NCBI GenBank assembly: GCA_015062045.1
Contig: SUVJ01000019.1
Coordinates: 1-33,344, forward strand
Source of the DNA: Akkermansiaceae bacterium
GTDB taxonomy: Bacteria > Verrucomicrobiota > Verrucomicrobiia > Verrucomicrobiales > Akkermansiaceae
DNA length: 33,344 bases
Direction: 5' to 3'
Under the pieces are notes generated by a model, which worked only from the letters and a program-made list of their open reading frames with translations, searched no databases and was not told where the DNA came from. This document shows positions 7,108-16,505 of this stretch, one piece after another (the first letter of the stretch is position 1; every line of letters begins with the position of its first letter). The translations under genes were made by a program, and so were the position numbers.

Positions 7108-9733
7108 TTTCACCCCCAGAGCCCAACAAGTACTGAACCTGGCACGCCGAGAGGCAGACCGCTTTCACCACAACTACATAGGTGCAGAGCACGTGTTGCT
7201 CGGCATGCTCAAACTCGGTCACGGTGTAGCCGTTTCCGTTATAGAAAACGCCGGTGTCAATATACCCGAGCTCATCAAAATGATAGAGTCTGCCATGATT
7301 CCCGGCACCACTACCGGCAATGAGGGATCCCTGCCCTACACCCCGCGAGTAAAACGCCTGCTCTCCACCGCAGGCACGGAGGCCAAGGAGCTGCGCCACA
7401 CCTATGTGGGCACAGAGCATATTTTGTTAGCGGTGTTGCGAGACGACGGTGGCCTGGCTAAGGATGCCCTTACCTCTGTGGGGCTCCAGTACAAATCTGC
7501 CAAAGAGAGCATCATACGTGAGCTGGGGCCCAACTTTAACACAGAGCCTGCGGCAGATGCTCCCCACAACCGCCCGGGGCGCCCCGAGGATGAAGAGGAA
7601 GACGCCAATGCCTTTTTGCACAGCAAACGCCCTGCCCGCAAACCTACAGACGCAGGGGACACCCCCGCCCTCAACGCCTTTGGCAGAGACTTAACGGCGC
7701 GAGCCGCTGCCGGTGAGCTCGACCCCGTCATCGGTCGCCGCGCAGAGATTGAGCGTGTTATCCAAATTCTGTGCCGCCGCACAAAAAACAACCCCGTATT
7801 GCTGGGCGAAGCCGGTGTGGGTAAAACCGCTATTGTGGAGGGCTTGGCCCAAATGATTGTGGCAGGCGATGTACCTGAATTTTTGCGTGGTAAAAAGATT
7901 ATCTCTCTGGACCTGGCACTCATGCTGGCCGGCACCAAATACCGTGGGCAGTTTGAGGAGCGACTCAAGGCCATTATGGAGGAAATCCAAAGAGAGAAGA
8001 AGGTTATACTTTTCATTGATGAGATGCACACGCTCATCGGCGCCGGATCTGCCGAGGGCACCATGGATGCCTCCAACATCATTAAACCCGCACTCTCTCG
8101 CGGTGAAATGCAAGCCATTGGAGCAACCACCCTCAACGAGTACCGCAAGCACATTGAAAAAGACGGTGCCTTTGAACGCCGTTTCCAACAAGTGCAGGTG
8201 CGCGAGCCGTCTGTAGAGGATACGCTGCTCATTCTCAAAGGCATAGCCCCGCGTTATGAGGAGCACCACCATGTACACTACACAGATAAGGCCTTGGAGG
8301 CGGCAGCCCAACTGGCCAAACGCTACCTGCACGGCAGATTCTTGCCCGACAAAGCCATAGACGTGATAGATGAGGCGGGCTCCCGCCTGTGTGTGGCTCG
8401 CATGACTCGCCCGCAAGAGCTCAAGGATAACGAAAAAATAAGACACGAGCTGGAGGAGCAAAAACAACAAGCTGTTAAAGACCAAGACTTTGAACTGGCA
8501 GCCAAGCTCAGAGACCGCATGACGGAGCTCAACCGCGAGCTTGAAGCCGCCGTTGGTGCCTGGAAAGAGGCCATGAACGGTAACAGCCAAGAGGTGAATG
8601 AAGAGGATATCATGGCTGTTATCTCGAAATGGACAGGGATTCCGCTCTCTCGCATGGAGGAGAAAGAAGCCGAAAAATTGCTGCGTATGGAAGAGGAGCT
8701 CAAGAGCAAGGTCATAGGCCAAGATGAAGCCTGCTCCGCCATCTCCCGCGCCCTGCGCCGCAGCCGTGCAGACATCAAAGACCCGCGCCGCCCCATCGGC
8801 TCTTTCCTTTTCATGGGGCCCACGGGTGTGGGTAAAACATACTTAGCGCGCAATTTGGCGGAAATCATGTTCGGCACGGCAGAGGCCCTCATTCAGGTAG
8901 ACATGAGTGAGTACATGGAGAAGCACAGCACAAGCCGCATGATTGGGTCCCCCCCCGGGTACGTCGGGCATGAGGATGGCGGGCAACTCACCGAGCAAGT
9001 ACGCCGCCGGCCGTACTCCGTCATTCTGTTTGACGAGGTGGAAAAAGCCCACCCCGATGTCATGAACCTGCTCTTGCAAGTGCTTGAGGAAGGTAGCCTT
9101 ACAGACTCCCTCGGCCGCAAGGTAAGCTTCAGCAACACCATCATCATCTTAACCTCTAACGTGGGTGCCAGCTTAGCATCTCGCCAGGGGCGCATGGGGT
9201 TTGGTGCCATGGCAGATGAAGAGGCCGACTATGAAACCATGAAAGAACGCATTGGCGAGGCTGCAAAACAGCACTTCCGCCCCGAGTTTATCAACCGTTT
9301 CGATGAGCTCATCGTCTTCCGCATGCTGGAGCGCAAAGACCTGGAGAAGATTGTGCTGTTGGAGGCACAGAAACTCATTAAACGCTTGGCAGATAAGCAG
9401 ATAACCCTCACGCTCTCTGCAGAGGTAGTGAGCATGCTGGTGGATAAAGGCTACGACCCGCAATACGGGGCACGCCCCATGCGCCGCGCCATAGAGCGTT
9501 TGCTGGAGGACCCGATTGCCGAGGCTATACTGCGTGGAGACTTGGCTGCGGGTATTACCTCTCAAGCAGTGAAAGATGCAGACAGCAACCGCATTGGCTT
9601 TGAAAATACCGCACCTCAGCCCCCGGCGGAGAAGAAAAAAGCAGCCCCGCGCAAAAAGAAAACCGAGGCAAAGCCGGCAGCCCCCAAGGCTAAAACAAAA
9701 TCCCCCCGCAAAAAAAAATCTGATAACTCCTGA
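7100..9733 (+). CDS. clpC: ClpC-type AAA+ unfoldase
   Basis: ClpC unfolds proteins and feeds them to the ClpP peptidase. The 877-residue product has a Clp-N double repeat (1-145), AAA domain 1 with Walker A GEAGVGKT (236-243), a middle region with a UVR-like helix ([20 protein letters not shown]), AAA domain 2 with GPTGVGKT (573-580) and GSPPGYVGH pore loop, and the C-terminal small domain. Glu30 and Glu106, each in a G-(A/T)-EH context, match the glutamates that form the two phosphoarginine pockets in Bacillus ClpC. Unusually, the last 35 or so residues are a Lys/Ala/Pro-rich tail ([20 protein letters not shown]). Translation is coupled to the mcsB-like gene through the 8-base overlap. Confidence 0.96.
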   Translation: MNNFTPRAQQVLNLARREADRFHHNYIGAEHVLLGMLKLGHGVAVSVIENAGVNIPELIKMIESAMIPGTTTGNEGSLPYTPRVKRLLSTAGTEAKELRHTYVGTEHILLAVLRDDGGLAKDALTSVGLQYKSAKESIIRELGPNFNTEPAADAPHNRPGRPEDEEEDANAFLHSKRPARKPTDAGDTPALNAFGRDLTARAAAGELDPVIGRRAEIERVIQILCRRTKNNPVLLGEAGVGKTAIVEGLAQMIVAGDVPEFLRGKKIISLDLALMLAGTKYRGQFEERLKAIMEEIQREKKVILFIDEMHTLIGAGSAEGTMDASNIIKPALSRGEMQAIGATTLNEYRKHIEKDGAFERRFQQVQVREPSVEDTLLILKGIAPRYEEHHHVHYTDKALEAAAQLAKRYLHGRFLPDKAIDVIDEAGSRLCVARMTRPQELKDNEKIRHELEEQKQQAVKDQDFELAAKLRDRMTELNRELEAAVGAWKEAMNGNSQEVNEEDIMAVISKWTGIPLSRMEEKEAEKLLRMEEELKSKVIGQDEACSAISRALRRSRADIKDPRRPIGSFLFMGPTGVGKTYLARNLAEIMFGTAEALIQVDMSEYMEKHSTSRMIGSPPGYVGHEDGGQLTEQVRRRPYSVILFDEVEKAHPDVMNLLLQVLEEGSLTDSLGRKVSFSNTIIILTSNVGASLASRQGRMGFGAMADEEADYETMKERIGEAAKQHFRPEFINRFDELIVFRMLERKDLEKIVLLEAQKLIKRLADKQITLTLSAEVVSMLVDKGYDPQYGARPMRRAIERLLEDPIAEAILRGDLAAGITSQAVKDADSNRIGFENTAPQPPAEKKKAAPRKKKTEAKPAAPKAKTKSPRKKKSDNS

Positions 9734-9746
9734 TTGGTAACTCAGT

Positions 9747-10727
9747 ATGAAAGCCCCCACCATCAAAAAGGTAGACTCCGTATCCGTTGCCCGTTTTTAT
9801 GAAAACTACGGCGGCACGCTTGAGCTGCAACTGTGCAACAGCCCGCTGGGTATGTCTCGCAAAATCCTGCAGCCCACCCTCAACCGCCCGGGGCTGGCCT
9901 TGGCCGGGTATTTCAGCTATTTTGCGCATGAGCGCATCCAAGTATTCGGGGCGGCGGAAATGGCCTACATGACCACCATGGAGGGCTTACCGAGGGAGGA
10001 GCGCATACGCCGAATTTTTGCAGAAAACGTACCATGCCTCATCTTTACGAGGGGGGTGGATATACCCAGGGATGTGCTGGAGCTGGCAGATGAGTACTCT
10101 GTATCAGTATTCCGCTCCCCCCTGCCCACCGTTAAACTGGTAAACCGCGCCACCATTATACTGGAAAACGAGTTTGCGGAGAGTACCACACTGCACGGTT
10201 GCATGGTGGACGTAAACGGTGTGGGGGTACTGCTCACGGGCGACAGCGGCATTGGCAAGAGCGAAATCTCCCTTGGTTTGGTAGAACGCGGAGCCTCTTT
10301 GGTGGCAGACGACATGGTGCGTGTGCGCAACATCAGCGGTGAGCTTATTGCCACCTCACCCAAATTGAGCAGCGGCTTTATCGAGATCCGGGGCATCGGC
10401 ATCATCAATGTAACCAACCTGTTTGGTCTTAAAGCCTACCGCAGGCAAAAGAATATAGATTTGGTCATCAACCTCACCAACGGGCAAATGACGGAAATGG
10501 AGCGCTTGGGCATAGAGCGCAAGAAAACCACCATATTGGGGGTGGATGTAGAGCGCCTCAACCTGCCGGTTGCCCCGGGCAGAGACATGACCCGCCTTGT
10601 GGAGGTAGCGGCCTTGGGCCACTACCTGCGAGAGAGCGGGTATGACATGGCAGGCGAATTCAACAAACGCTTGCATAAAGAAATCGCCATGCGCAGCTGC
10701 ATGAGTGTCAACAGAAATCAGGATTAA
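9747..10727 (+). CDS. hprK: HPr kinase/phosphorylase
   Basis: HprK phosphorylates a serine on HPr-like proteins and can reverse the reaction. The 326-residue product shows an N-terminal sensor-like domain (1-130) and the P-loop kinase: His150-Gly151, Walker A GDSGIGKS (165-172), LVADD (185-189) with the catalytic aspartates, and the family signature EIRGIGIINV (213-222). Length is normal. It lies 13 bases after clpC. No HPr or sugar PTS genes are in the window; in many non-Firmicutes, HprK acts on a reduced PTS with a regulatory role, which is plausible here. Confidence 0.93.
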   Translation: MKAPTIKKVDSVSVARFYENYGGTLELQLCNSPLGMSRKILQPTLNRPGLALAGYFSYFAHERIQVFGAAEMAYMTTMEGLPREERIRRIFAENVPCLIFTRGVDIPRDVLELADEYSVSVFRSPLPTVKLVNRATIILENEFAESTTLHGCMVDVNGVGVLLTGDSGIGKSEISLGLVERGASLVADDMVRVRNISGELIATSPKLSSGFIEIRGIGIINVTNLFGLKAYRRQKNIDLVINLTNGQMTEMERLGIERKKTTILGVDVERLNLPVAPGRDMTRLVEVAALGHYLRESGYDMAGEFNKRLHKEIAMRSCMSVNRNQD

Positions 10728-10740
10728 TTATCAGCTCACC

Positions 10741-11499
10741 ATGACACCTCTTCAACATATCACACATTTGCTGGATACCACCCTGCGCATCCGCGAAATC
10801 AAGGATGCCCCCGTTGCCCTCAACGGCTTGCAGGTAGAAAACAACGGGCAGGTTACAAAAGTAGCTTTAGCGGTGGATGGCTCACAAAAAACAATTGAGG
10901 ATGCCATTGCCGTCGGTGCAGACCTGCTGATTTTACACCATGGTATCTACTGGTGCGGGTTGCGCCCCATGACCGGTTGGTTCAAAAAGAAAATAGAAAC
11001 CTGCCTGCAACACAACCTGGCCATATACGGTGCACACCTGCCGTTGGATTTACACCCGGAGCTGGGCAACAATGCCGGAATTGCCCAAGCACTGGGGCTC
11101 TCAGACTGCACCCCCGAGGTGGACTACCACGGTACACTCATCGGTGTAGCCGGCACCTTTAACGGCACCGTAGCCGAGCTCCGCGATAAATACGCAAGCA
11201 TCACCGGCAGCTGCATTACCGGCTTTGTGCAAGATGCCGCTGCCCCCGCAGGGCGTGTTGCTGTGTGCTCCGGCGGCGCAGGTGATGTCATTTACCAAAT
11301 GCACGAAAAAGGTTACCGCACCTACCTTACCGGTGAGGAAAACCACTGGGTGGTTAATGCCGCTCAGGATATGGGGGTAAACATCCTATTTGCCGGGCAC
11401 TATGCTACGGAGACCTTCGGTGTTAAAGCTCTGGGCAAACTCCTTGAAACGCAGTTCGGCTTACCCACCGTCTTTATTGATAATCCCACCGGAATGTAA
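10741..11499 (+). CDS. Nif3-like dinuclear metal-centre protein
   Basis: This 252-residue protein belongs to the Nif3/YbgI/YqfO family, whose members bind two metal ions and whose role is debated (GTP cyclohydrolase-like or metallochaperone functions have been suggested). Visible metal-site motifs are ILHHGIYW (His66, His67), AHLPLDLH (His99, Asp103) and the C-terminal GHYATETFG. I start at the ATG at 10741, 13 bases after hprK; a GTG at 10705 would overlap hprK and adds nothing family-like. It lacks the long insertion found in YqfO, so it is the short form. Confidence 0.9.
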   Translation: MTPLQHITHLLDTTLRIREIKDAPVALNGLQVENNGQVTKVALAVDGSQKTIEDAIAVGADLLILHHGIYWCGLRPMTGWFKKKIETCLQHNLAIYGAHLPLDLHPELGNNAGIAQALGLSDCTPEVDYHGTLIGVAGTFNGTVAELRDKYASITGSCITGFVQDAAAPAGRVAVCSGGAGDVIYQMHEKGYRTYLTGEENHWVVNAAQDMGVNILFAGHYATETFGVKALGKLLETQFGLPTVFIDNPTGM

Positions 11500-11503
11500 A
11501 GGC

Positions 11504-12436
11504 ATGATTATCATAGCAGAAGACTCCATAGGCACCCGACTGGACCAATTTTTGGCGGGCCAGTTGCCGGAGCTTTCCCGCGCACGTATTCAAGCTCTTA
11601 TCAAATCCGGAGAAATCACTGTTAACGGCAAATCAACCAAAGCAAAAACGCCTATTGAGCGGGGCATGTGCATAGAGGTGAACATACCCGAGCCGGAACC
11701 CACCGAGGCCTTGCCGCAGGATATACCGCTCTCTGTACTGTATGAAGATAAAGATGTTATCGTGATAGATAAAGAGAGCGGCATGGTAGTACACCCTGCC
11801 GCCGGCAACCCCGATGGCACGTTAGTAAATGCAGTGCTGTTTCACTGCGGTGATTTATCCGGCATAGGCGGTGTAGAGCGCCCCGGCATTGTTCACCGTT
11901 TGGACAAAGATACCAGCGGATGCATCGTTGTGGCAAAAAATGACCGCGCCCACCTCTCCCTCACCACTCAATTTGCAGAGCGAGACACAGGCAAAATATA
12001 CCTGGCTGTTGTACAAGGGTGCCCCAAAGAGCCCGAGGGCACCATTTTTACCAACATAGGGCGCCACCCCGTCAACCGCCTCAAAATGGCAGTGGTGAAT
12101 CCCGGTGCGGGTAAACCCGCCATTACGGACTACAAAGTGCTCAAGCACGATGCCGCCACAAACTCCACCTTGGTTATGTGTACTTTGCACACCGGGCGTA
12201 CGCACCAAATACGCGTCCACATGCTGCATTTGGGGCACCCGCTCATTGGCGACCCTATCTATGCCCACCCCCAGAAGCAAAAAGCCAAGCCGGGCAGGCT
12301 CATGCTGCATGCTTGGCGCTTATCCTTTAACCACCCTGCAGATGGGCACAGAGTCGCCATACAATCCCCGATTCCGCCGGAATACACACCTTGGCTTATA
12401 GATACGGATTTACCCGAATGGGAAAATACAAACTAA
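11504..12436 (+). CDS. rluD: RluD-type 23S rRNA pseudouridine synthase
   Basis: The 310-residue product isomerises uridines in RNA, most likely in 23S rRNA. It has an N-terminal S4 RNA-binding domain (about 10-57, TRLDQFLAGQLPELSRARIQ) and a PsuA catalytic domain with HRLDKDTSG (131-139), where Asp134 is the catalytic aspartate. The C-terminal GRTHQIRVHM motif is also present. The ATG at 11504 lies 4 bases after the Nif3-like stop, so it is the last gene of the mcsA-to-rluD run. The RluA/RluC/RluD subfamilies cannot be separated by eye; RluD is favoured by length and the S4 domain. Confidence 0.88.
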   Translation: MIIIAEDSIGTRLDQFLAGQLPELSRARIQALIKSGEITVNGKSTKAKTPIERGMCIEVNIPEPEPTEALPQDIPLSVLYEDKDVIVIDKESGMVVHPAAGNPDGTLVNAVLFHCGDLSGIGGVERPGIVHRLDKDTSGCIVVAKNDRAHLSLTTQFAERDTGKIYLAVVQGCPKEPEGTIFTNIGRHPVNRLKMAVVNPGAGKPAITDYKVLKHDAATNSTLVMCTLHTGRTHQIRVHMLHLGHPLIGDPIYAHPQKQKAKPGRLMLHAWRLSFNHPADGHRVAIQSPIPPEYTPWLIDTDLPEWENTN

Positions 12437-12483
12437 CGAATAACCTTGCTAAACACTTGCTTATCATGCTATGAAGTATATGT

Positions 12484-13500
12484 ATGATAGCTACTCACTC
12501 ACATAAAACATCCCACCTACCGGTTGATGATTCGGACATGTTCCGCTTATTCATCGAATTCACAGAAATAGCGCAAGCCACAGATAAAAACAGACTGGCA
12601 CTCATTGCTATGTTTCGTAAAGTGATGCAAGCGGGGTTGTACAGCATACAAAGAAATGCAGAGCAGCTCAGCTTTAAAGAAACAGCAGAACGGAGTTTAA
12701 AGGCTCGAGCATACAGACGCCCCAGTACTTTATCCGACTTGCGCTCTTATATTCGCAGATTTCTGGAGTTTGCCGAATGGGCAGATAATGATATCCGCAG
12801 CATCACTCAGGCAGATTGTCGGCAATTACTTGAAAACCATTTCAGCAAAAGCGGACATGTATTTTATAAAGCCAAAACCATATTACACAGCATTTTCACA
12901 TATGCCCTGAAAAAAGGGATATGTGATAAGAATCCGGTTTATGGCATAGACCCCATGCATATCAAAGAAGAACGCATAGAGATATTATCCATTAAACAAA
13001 TATCTGCTTTTATGAAAGCGCTGCGCTCCAAAGACATGCAATGCATGCAAGCGGCGGTCATGCTAATGCTGTGGTGCGGGATTCGCCCGGGAGAGGTACA
13101 ACGCCTGAAATGGAGTGATATTGATTTTAGAGAAAATGTAGTATATGTGGATGGCCTGGCCAGCAAAACCGGAGGGGCAAGAGCTGTGCCCCTACGTGGT
13201 GCCGCCAGGGATTTGAAACGGTTCAGACAAAAGTTGGATGATTATATAGCCCCGAGAAATTGGATACGCTTATGGGCCAGGCTACGCAGCAGGGCAGGCG
13301 TGAGGCGCTGGCAAAAGGATGCCATGAGACACACCTTTGCGAGCATGCACTTAAAACACTTTCACAACATCTATTTGCTACAAGAAGAAATGGGGCACCG
13401 AGACAGCGTGCTGCTGCGTACCCGTTACTTGAATTTAAGGCATCTTACAGCACAAGCTGCATCAAAATTCTTCAAATGGGACACCTCTGAACACGAGTAG
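12484..13500 (+). CDS. Tyrosine recombinase (phage-integrase family)
   Basis: Site-specific recombinases of this family cut and rejoin DNA through a tyrosine. The 338-residue product has a SAM-like core-binding domain (about 65-150) and a catalytic domain with Arg201 (CGIRPGE), Lys228 (SKTGG), Arg282 (DAMRHTFAS), His305 (EMGH) and the nucleophile Tyr315 (LRTRYLN). The usual first histidine of HxLR is Asp in this protein, a variation I believe occurs in verrucomicrobial recombinases. The protein is full length. It is not next to a tRNA and I found no att-like direct repeats or accompanying phage or transposon genes, so whether it is a chromosome-dimer recombinase, an invertase or a leftover integrase is open. 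Confidence 0.87.
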   Translation: MIATHSHKTSHLPVDDSDMFRLFIEFTEIAQATDKNRLALIAMFRKVMQAGLYSIQRNAEQLSFKETAERSLKARAYRRPSTLSDLRSYIRRFLEFAEWADNDIRSITQADCRQLLENHFSKSGHVFYKAKTILHSIFTYALKKGICDKNPVYGIDPMHIKEERIEILSIKQISAFMKALRSKDMQCMQAAVMLMLWCGIRPGEVQRLKWSDIDFRENVVYVDGLASKTGGARAVPLRGAARDLKRFRQKLDDYIAPRNWIRLWARLRSRAGVRRWQKDAMRHTFASMHLKHFHNIYLLQEEMGHRDSVLLRTRYLNLRHLTAQAASKFFKWDTSEHE

Positions 13501-13540
13501 TATAGCCCCCCCGGATTAAGCAGTATGCCGTGAAACAAGA

Positions 13541-13568
13541 TTGACCTGCCACGTTCAATCTGTAAAAT
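13541..13568 (+). promoter_or_regulatory. Sigma70-type promoter of htpG
   Basis: TTGACC (13541-13546) and TAAAAT (13563-13568) are separated by 16 bases and lie 22 bases before the htpG ATG, giving a very short leader. No CIRCE element is visible nearby. Confidence 0.6.
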
Positions 13569-13590
13569 ACTTTTCAGTATATACAACATT

Positions 13591-15435
13591 ATGGCTAATA
13601 GCACACATCAATTTCAAACGGAAGTACGTCAGTTGCTTGACATCGTGATTCACGCCTTTTACAGCGACCGCGAGGTTTTTGTGCGTGAGCTGGTATCCAA
13701 CGCCTCTGATGCCTTGGAAAAACTGCGCCTCAAGCAGCTCACCGGCACGGCCATTGCCAACCCGGAGCAGGATTTGCGTATCACCATTACCGCAGATGAA
13801 GAAAACCATACACTCACTATTGCGGACACCGGTATCGGCATGACCCGCGAGGAGGTTGTGGAATATCTCGGCACCATTGCACACTCCGGCACCAAAAAGT
13901 TCCTGGAGGCCATGAAAGAAACGCAAAGCGGCCCGCAGGACCTCATCGGCCAGTTCGGTGTCGGTTTCTACAGTGCCTTTATGGCTGCGGATGAAGTAGT
14001 TGTAACCACACGCTCTTGGCAACCCGAGGCACAGGCCGTGGTATGGACCAGCGATGGTCAAGACGGCTACACGCTGGAAGATGCCCCCGCCGACACGCCC
14101 CGTGGTACCTCCATTTTGATCAAGCTCAAGGAGGATGCCCATAACTTTGCCCAAATCAACACCCTGCGCTACATTGTGGGCAAATACAGCAATTTCGTGG
14201 GCTTCCCCATAGACTGCAACGGCGAGCACCTCAACACCGTACAGGCAATCTGGATGAAGAACAAGAAGGATGTATCCAACGAGGAATACGAGGAGTTCTA
14301 CAAATTCATAGGCCATACGGATGCCGCCCCGCTTACATGGATGCACTTCAGCGCAGATGCGCCCATTGTGCTCAACTCCGTACTCTTTGTACCGCAGGAA
14401 AGCCCCGAGGCACTCGGGTTCGGGCGCTGCGAGCCCAATGTTTCCCTGTATTGCCATAAGGTGCTGATTGACAGCAAGCCGGAAAACCTGCTGCCGGAGT
14501 GGCTGCGATTCCTCACCGGTGTGGTAGACAGCGAGGATCTGCCGCTCAACATCTCTCGTGAGATGCTGCAGGATAACTCCCTGCTGCGCCGTATCTCCGG
14601 TATCATCACCAAGCGCTTTATCAAGCATTTGGAAACACTCGCCAAGGATAATGCAGATCAATACGAGAAGTTCTGGCTGCAATACAGCCGTTTCATTAAG
14701 GAGGGTATCGTCACATCTTGGGAGCACAAGGAGGCACTCTCCAAGCTCCTGCGCTTTGAGTCCACCTTTACGGAGCCCGGCAAACTCACCTCCTTTGCTG
14801 ATTACATCTCACGCATGAAGGAGAACCAGAAGGATATTTATGTGCTCTTCGGCGCCTCCCGTGCACAGTTGGAGCACAGCCCCTACCTGGATGCCCTTAA
14901 AGCCCGCGGATTTGAAGTGTGCTTCTTCACCGACGGTGGCGACCAATTTGTGGTAGACAGCCTGCACAAAGTGGACGATAAGGAGGTTAAGTCCATTGAC
15001 CGCGCCAATTTAGAGCTGCCCCCGCTGGCGGCTCAGCCCGACCGCCCCGGTCTGGACGATGCACAGGCAGAAAAACTCACCGGCTGGGTATCTGCCACCT
15101 TTGCGGATGCATTCAGCAAGGTCAGTGTCAGCGACCGCGTAAGCTCTGCCCCCGCTATTGCGTTACAAGGGGAAAACGATGTATCACCCGAGGTGCGTGC
15201 ATACCTTAAGGCCATGGGGCAACCCGTGCCGGAGAATCACCCCGAGATTGCCTTCAACCCGCACAGCCCCATTGTACAAAAGCTTGCAGAGCTTCAGGCA
15301 GAAGACGAAGAGCTGGCCACTCTGCTGGCAGGTCAATTGGTCAACACCGCCCTGCTGCGTGCCGGCATGTTGGAGGACCCCGCCAAACTTGCCGACAATT
15401 CTCAAGCGCTGCTTGAAAAATTGCTCAACAAGTAA
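13591..15435 (+). CDS. htpG: Chaperone HtpG (bacterial Hsp90)
   Basis: HtpG is the ATP-dependent dimeric Hsp90 chaperone of the cytoplasm. The 614-residue product is complete. The N-terminal GHKL ATPase has Glu33 and Asn37 in VRELVSNASDALEKL, Asp79 in DTGIGMTREE, and the lid motif GQFGVGFYSAF. The middle domain has the conserved SREMLQDN segment, and the C-terminal dimerisation domain ends in LLEKLLNK. It is transcribed as a single gene between its own promoter and a strong terminator. No Shine-Dalgarno is seen before the ATG. Confidence 0.97.
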   Translation: MANSTHQFQTEVRQLLDIVIHAFYSDREVFVRELVSNASDALEKLRLKQLTGTAIANPEQDLRITITADEENHTLTIADTGIGMTREEVVEYLGTIAHSGTKKFLEAMKETQSGPQDLIGQFGVGFYSAFMAADEVVVTTRSWQPEAQAVVWTSDGQDGYTLEDAPADTPRGTSILIKLKEDAHNFAQINTLRYIVGKYSNFVGFPIDCNGEHLNTVQAIWMKNKKDVSNEEYEEFYKFIGHTDAAPLTWMHFSADAPIVLNSVLFVPQESPEALGFGRCEPNVSLYCHKVLIDSKPENLLPEWLRFLTGVVDSEDLPLNISREMLQDNSLLRRISGIITKRFIKHLETLAKDNADQYEKFWLQYSRFIKEGIVTSWEHKEALSKLLRFESTFTEPGKLTSFADYISRMKENQKDIYVLFGASRAQLEHSPYLDALKARGFEVCFFTDGGDQFVVDSLHKVDDKEVKSIDRANLELPPLAAQPDRPGLDDAQAEKLTGWVSATFADAFSKVSVSDRVSSAPAIALQGENDVSPEVRAYLKAMGQPVPENHPEIAFNPHSPIVQKLAELQAEDEELATLLAGQLVNTALLRAGMLEDPAKLADNSQALLEKLLNK

Positions 15436-15459
15436 GCAGCCCTCATTTAAAATAATTTA

Positions 15460-15496
15460 CCCGTTCAATCCGTATGGATTGAACGGGGTCTTTTTT
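15460..15496 (+). terminator. Intrinsic terminator of htpG
   Basis: A perfect 12-base-pair stem, CCCGTTCAATCC (15460-15471) with GGATTGAACGGG (15476-15487), closes a GTAT loop and is followed by six Ts (15491-15496). It lies between convergent genes and may also weakly serve the minus strand. Confidence 0.9.
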
Positions 15497-15504
15497 ACAC
15501 GGAG

Positions 15505-16137
15505 TCAGGGGTGGGTCTTTACCATATCGCCAACTCGTTTGTAGGTAACACCGGCATTCGAAACAGTGGCAGAATATGGAGCCAAATAGCTTGACAACCC
15601 GGCACGGAACGTAAAGGTGCCGTCCGCTTGCCATTGCCCACCATCAAGCACGAAACGTGTTGTGCGGGCTTCTGCTATGAGAGCACCGTCTTTTTCCCCA
15701 CCAGTGGTATGGGTATATTGTTCTGTAACTGAGAGTGTTTTGGCTTTTTCACCATTAAAACCATTATCGTTCAACGCCGCTACAGGATAAAAGCAATAAG
15801 AGAAACGCCCGGTGGGGAATACAAGCCATTTACCGTCCGGCGACCATGGTTGGTGAATGATATTGGCCCGATAGAGCGACATGGAGCAGAAATGCTCACC
15901 AAGCGGGATTTCCTTCCCGTTTTTCAGAATAATCACCATCTCATGGGCAACGCCGATTTCTGCTTGCTGCACATGACGCGTTCCTCGGTATACCAGCTCG
16001 GCCTGTCCATTCGGTGAGGGGCAGCGCAATTCTGCGCTCACAATGGTGCTGTCGTCATACACCAAAGGCTCATGCTCCGTGTTGGCAAGGCTCAACGGCA
16101 CAAATAACAGGCTGCAGAAAGGGCGTAGTATTTTCAT
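15505..16137 (-). CDS. Predicted secreted protein of unknown function
   Basis: I start at the ATG at 16135-16137, which gives a classic signal peptide (MKILRPFCSLLFVPLSLANT). A longer frame to 16203 would start inside the tRNA terminator. The mature 190-residue protein has a segment WSPDGKWLVFPTG (near residue 118), a phrase common in TolB/WD-type propeller blades, and strand-rich surroundings, but too few repeats for a whole propeller. It is convergent with htpG and has no operon partner. Family not recognised. Confidence 0.6.
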   Translation of the reverse strand: MKILRPFCSLLFVPLSLANTEHEPLVYDDSTIVSAELRCPSPNGQAELVYRGTRHVQQAEIGVAHEMVIILKNGKEIPLGEHFCSMSLYRANIIHQPWSPDGKWLVFPTGRFSYCFYPVAALNDNGFNGEKAKTLSVTEQYTHTTGGEKDGALIAEARTTRFVLDGGQWQADGTFTFRAGLSSYLAPYSATVSNAGVTYKRVGDMVKTHP

Positions 16138-16175
16138 CACGCTGAGATTATACTCTGCTGCGATGAAATAGCAAG

Positions 16176-16212
16176 AAAAAAAGCGGTTTACATATCCATG
16201 CAAACCGCTTTT
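16176..16212 (-). terminator. Intrinsic terminator of tRNA-Lys
   Basis: On the minus strand an 11-base-pair stem (16202-16212 with 16179-16189, core AAGCGGTTT/AAACCGCTT) is followed by a run of Ts (complement of the A run 16176-16182). It begins 8 bases after the tRNA 3' end. Confidence 0.8.
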
Positions 16213-16219
16213 AATGAGC

Positions 16220-16292
16220 TACGTGAACCGGGACTCGAACCCGGGACCAATAGATTAAAAGTCTACTGCTCTACCAACTGAGCTATTCACGC
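16220..16292 (-). tRNA. tRNA-Lys (anticodon UUU)
   Basis: The minus strand folds into a 73-base cloverleaf: acceptor GCGTGAA/TTCACGT, D arm AGCTCAGTTGGTAGAGC, anticodon stem TAGA/TCTA with loop CTTTTAA (anticodon TTT), and T arm around GGTTCGAGTCC. The first acceptor pair reads as G-U and the discriminator base is A. CCA is not encoded. A good promoter and a terminator flank it, so it is a single-gene transcript. Confidence 0.95.
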
Positions 16293-16318
16293 ACTGTGTG
16301 CTGCCAAGCAGCGCAGGG

Positions 16319-16347
16319 ATATTACACGGAACCCGAAGCAAAGTCAA
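16319..16347 (-). promoter_or_regulatory. Promoter of tRNA-Lys
   Basis: On the minus strand TTGACT (complement of 16342-16347) and TAATAT (complement of 16319-16324) are separated by 17 bases, ending 26 bases before the tRNA. This is close to the sigma70 ideal. An AT-rich palindrome (16362-16383) lies between it and the divergent promoter at 16430. Confidence 0.75.
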
Positions 16348-16429
16348 GCCATTTTTTCAGAAAAAGTAAAATAATTTACTTTTGTAAGAGAAAAAGGGTC
16401 TTGAATGACACAGTTACACATTTTCATGC

Positions 16430-16458
16430 TTGCAAGGCGATGCACATAAAAGTAAAAT
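16430..16458 (+). promoter_or_regulatory. Promoter of the SurA/PpiD-like gene
   Basis: TTGCAA (16430-16435) and TAAAAT (16453-16458) are 17 bases apart, 47 bases before the ATG at 16506. Confidence 0.55.
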
Positions 16459-16505
16459 ACGCGCGTTAGCTTGTACACGCAACATTAGTCATAGAAACAA
16501 AAGCC

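Noticed and set aside
13555..14727. A 390-codon minus-strand frame opposite htpG
   Set aside because: It is antisense to a complete Hsp90 gene with every motif intact, and it runs over the htpG promoter.
16220..16292. tRNA-Lys as the attachment site of the tyrosine recombinase
   Set aside because: The recombinase is 2.7 kb away with htpG in between, and I see no duplicated tRNA 3' end in the window.
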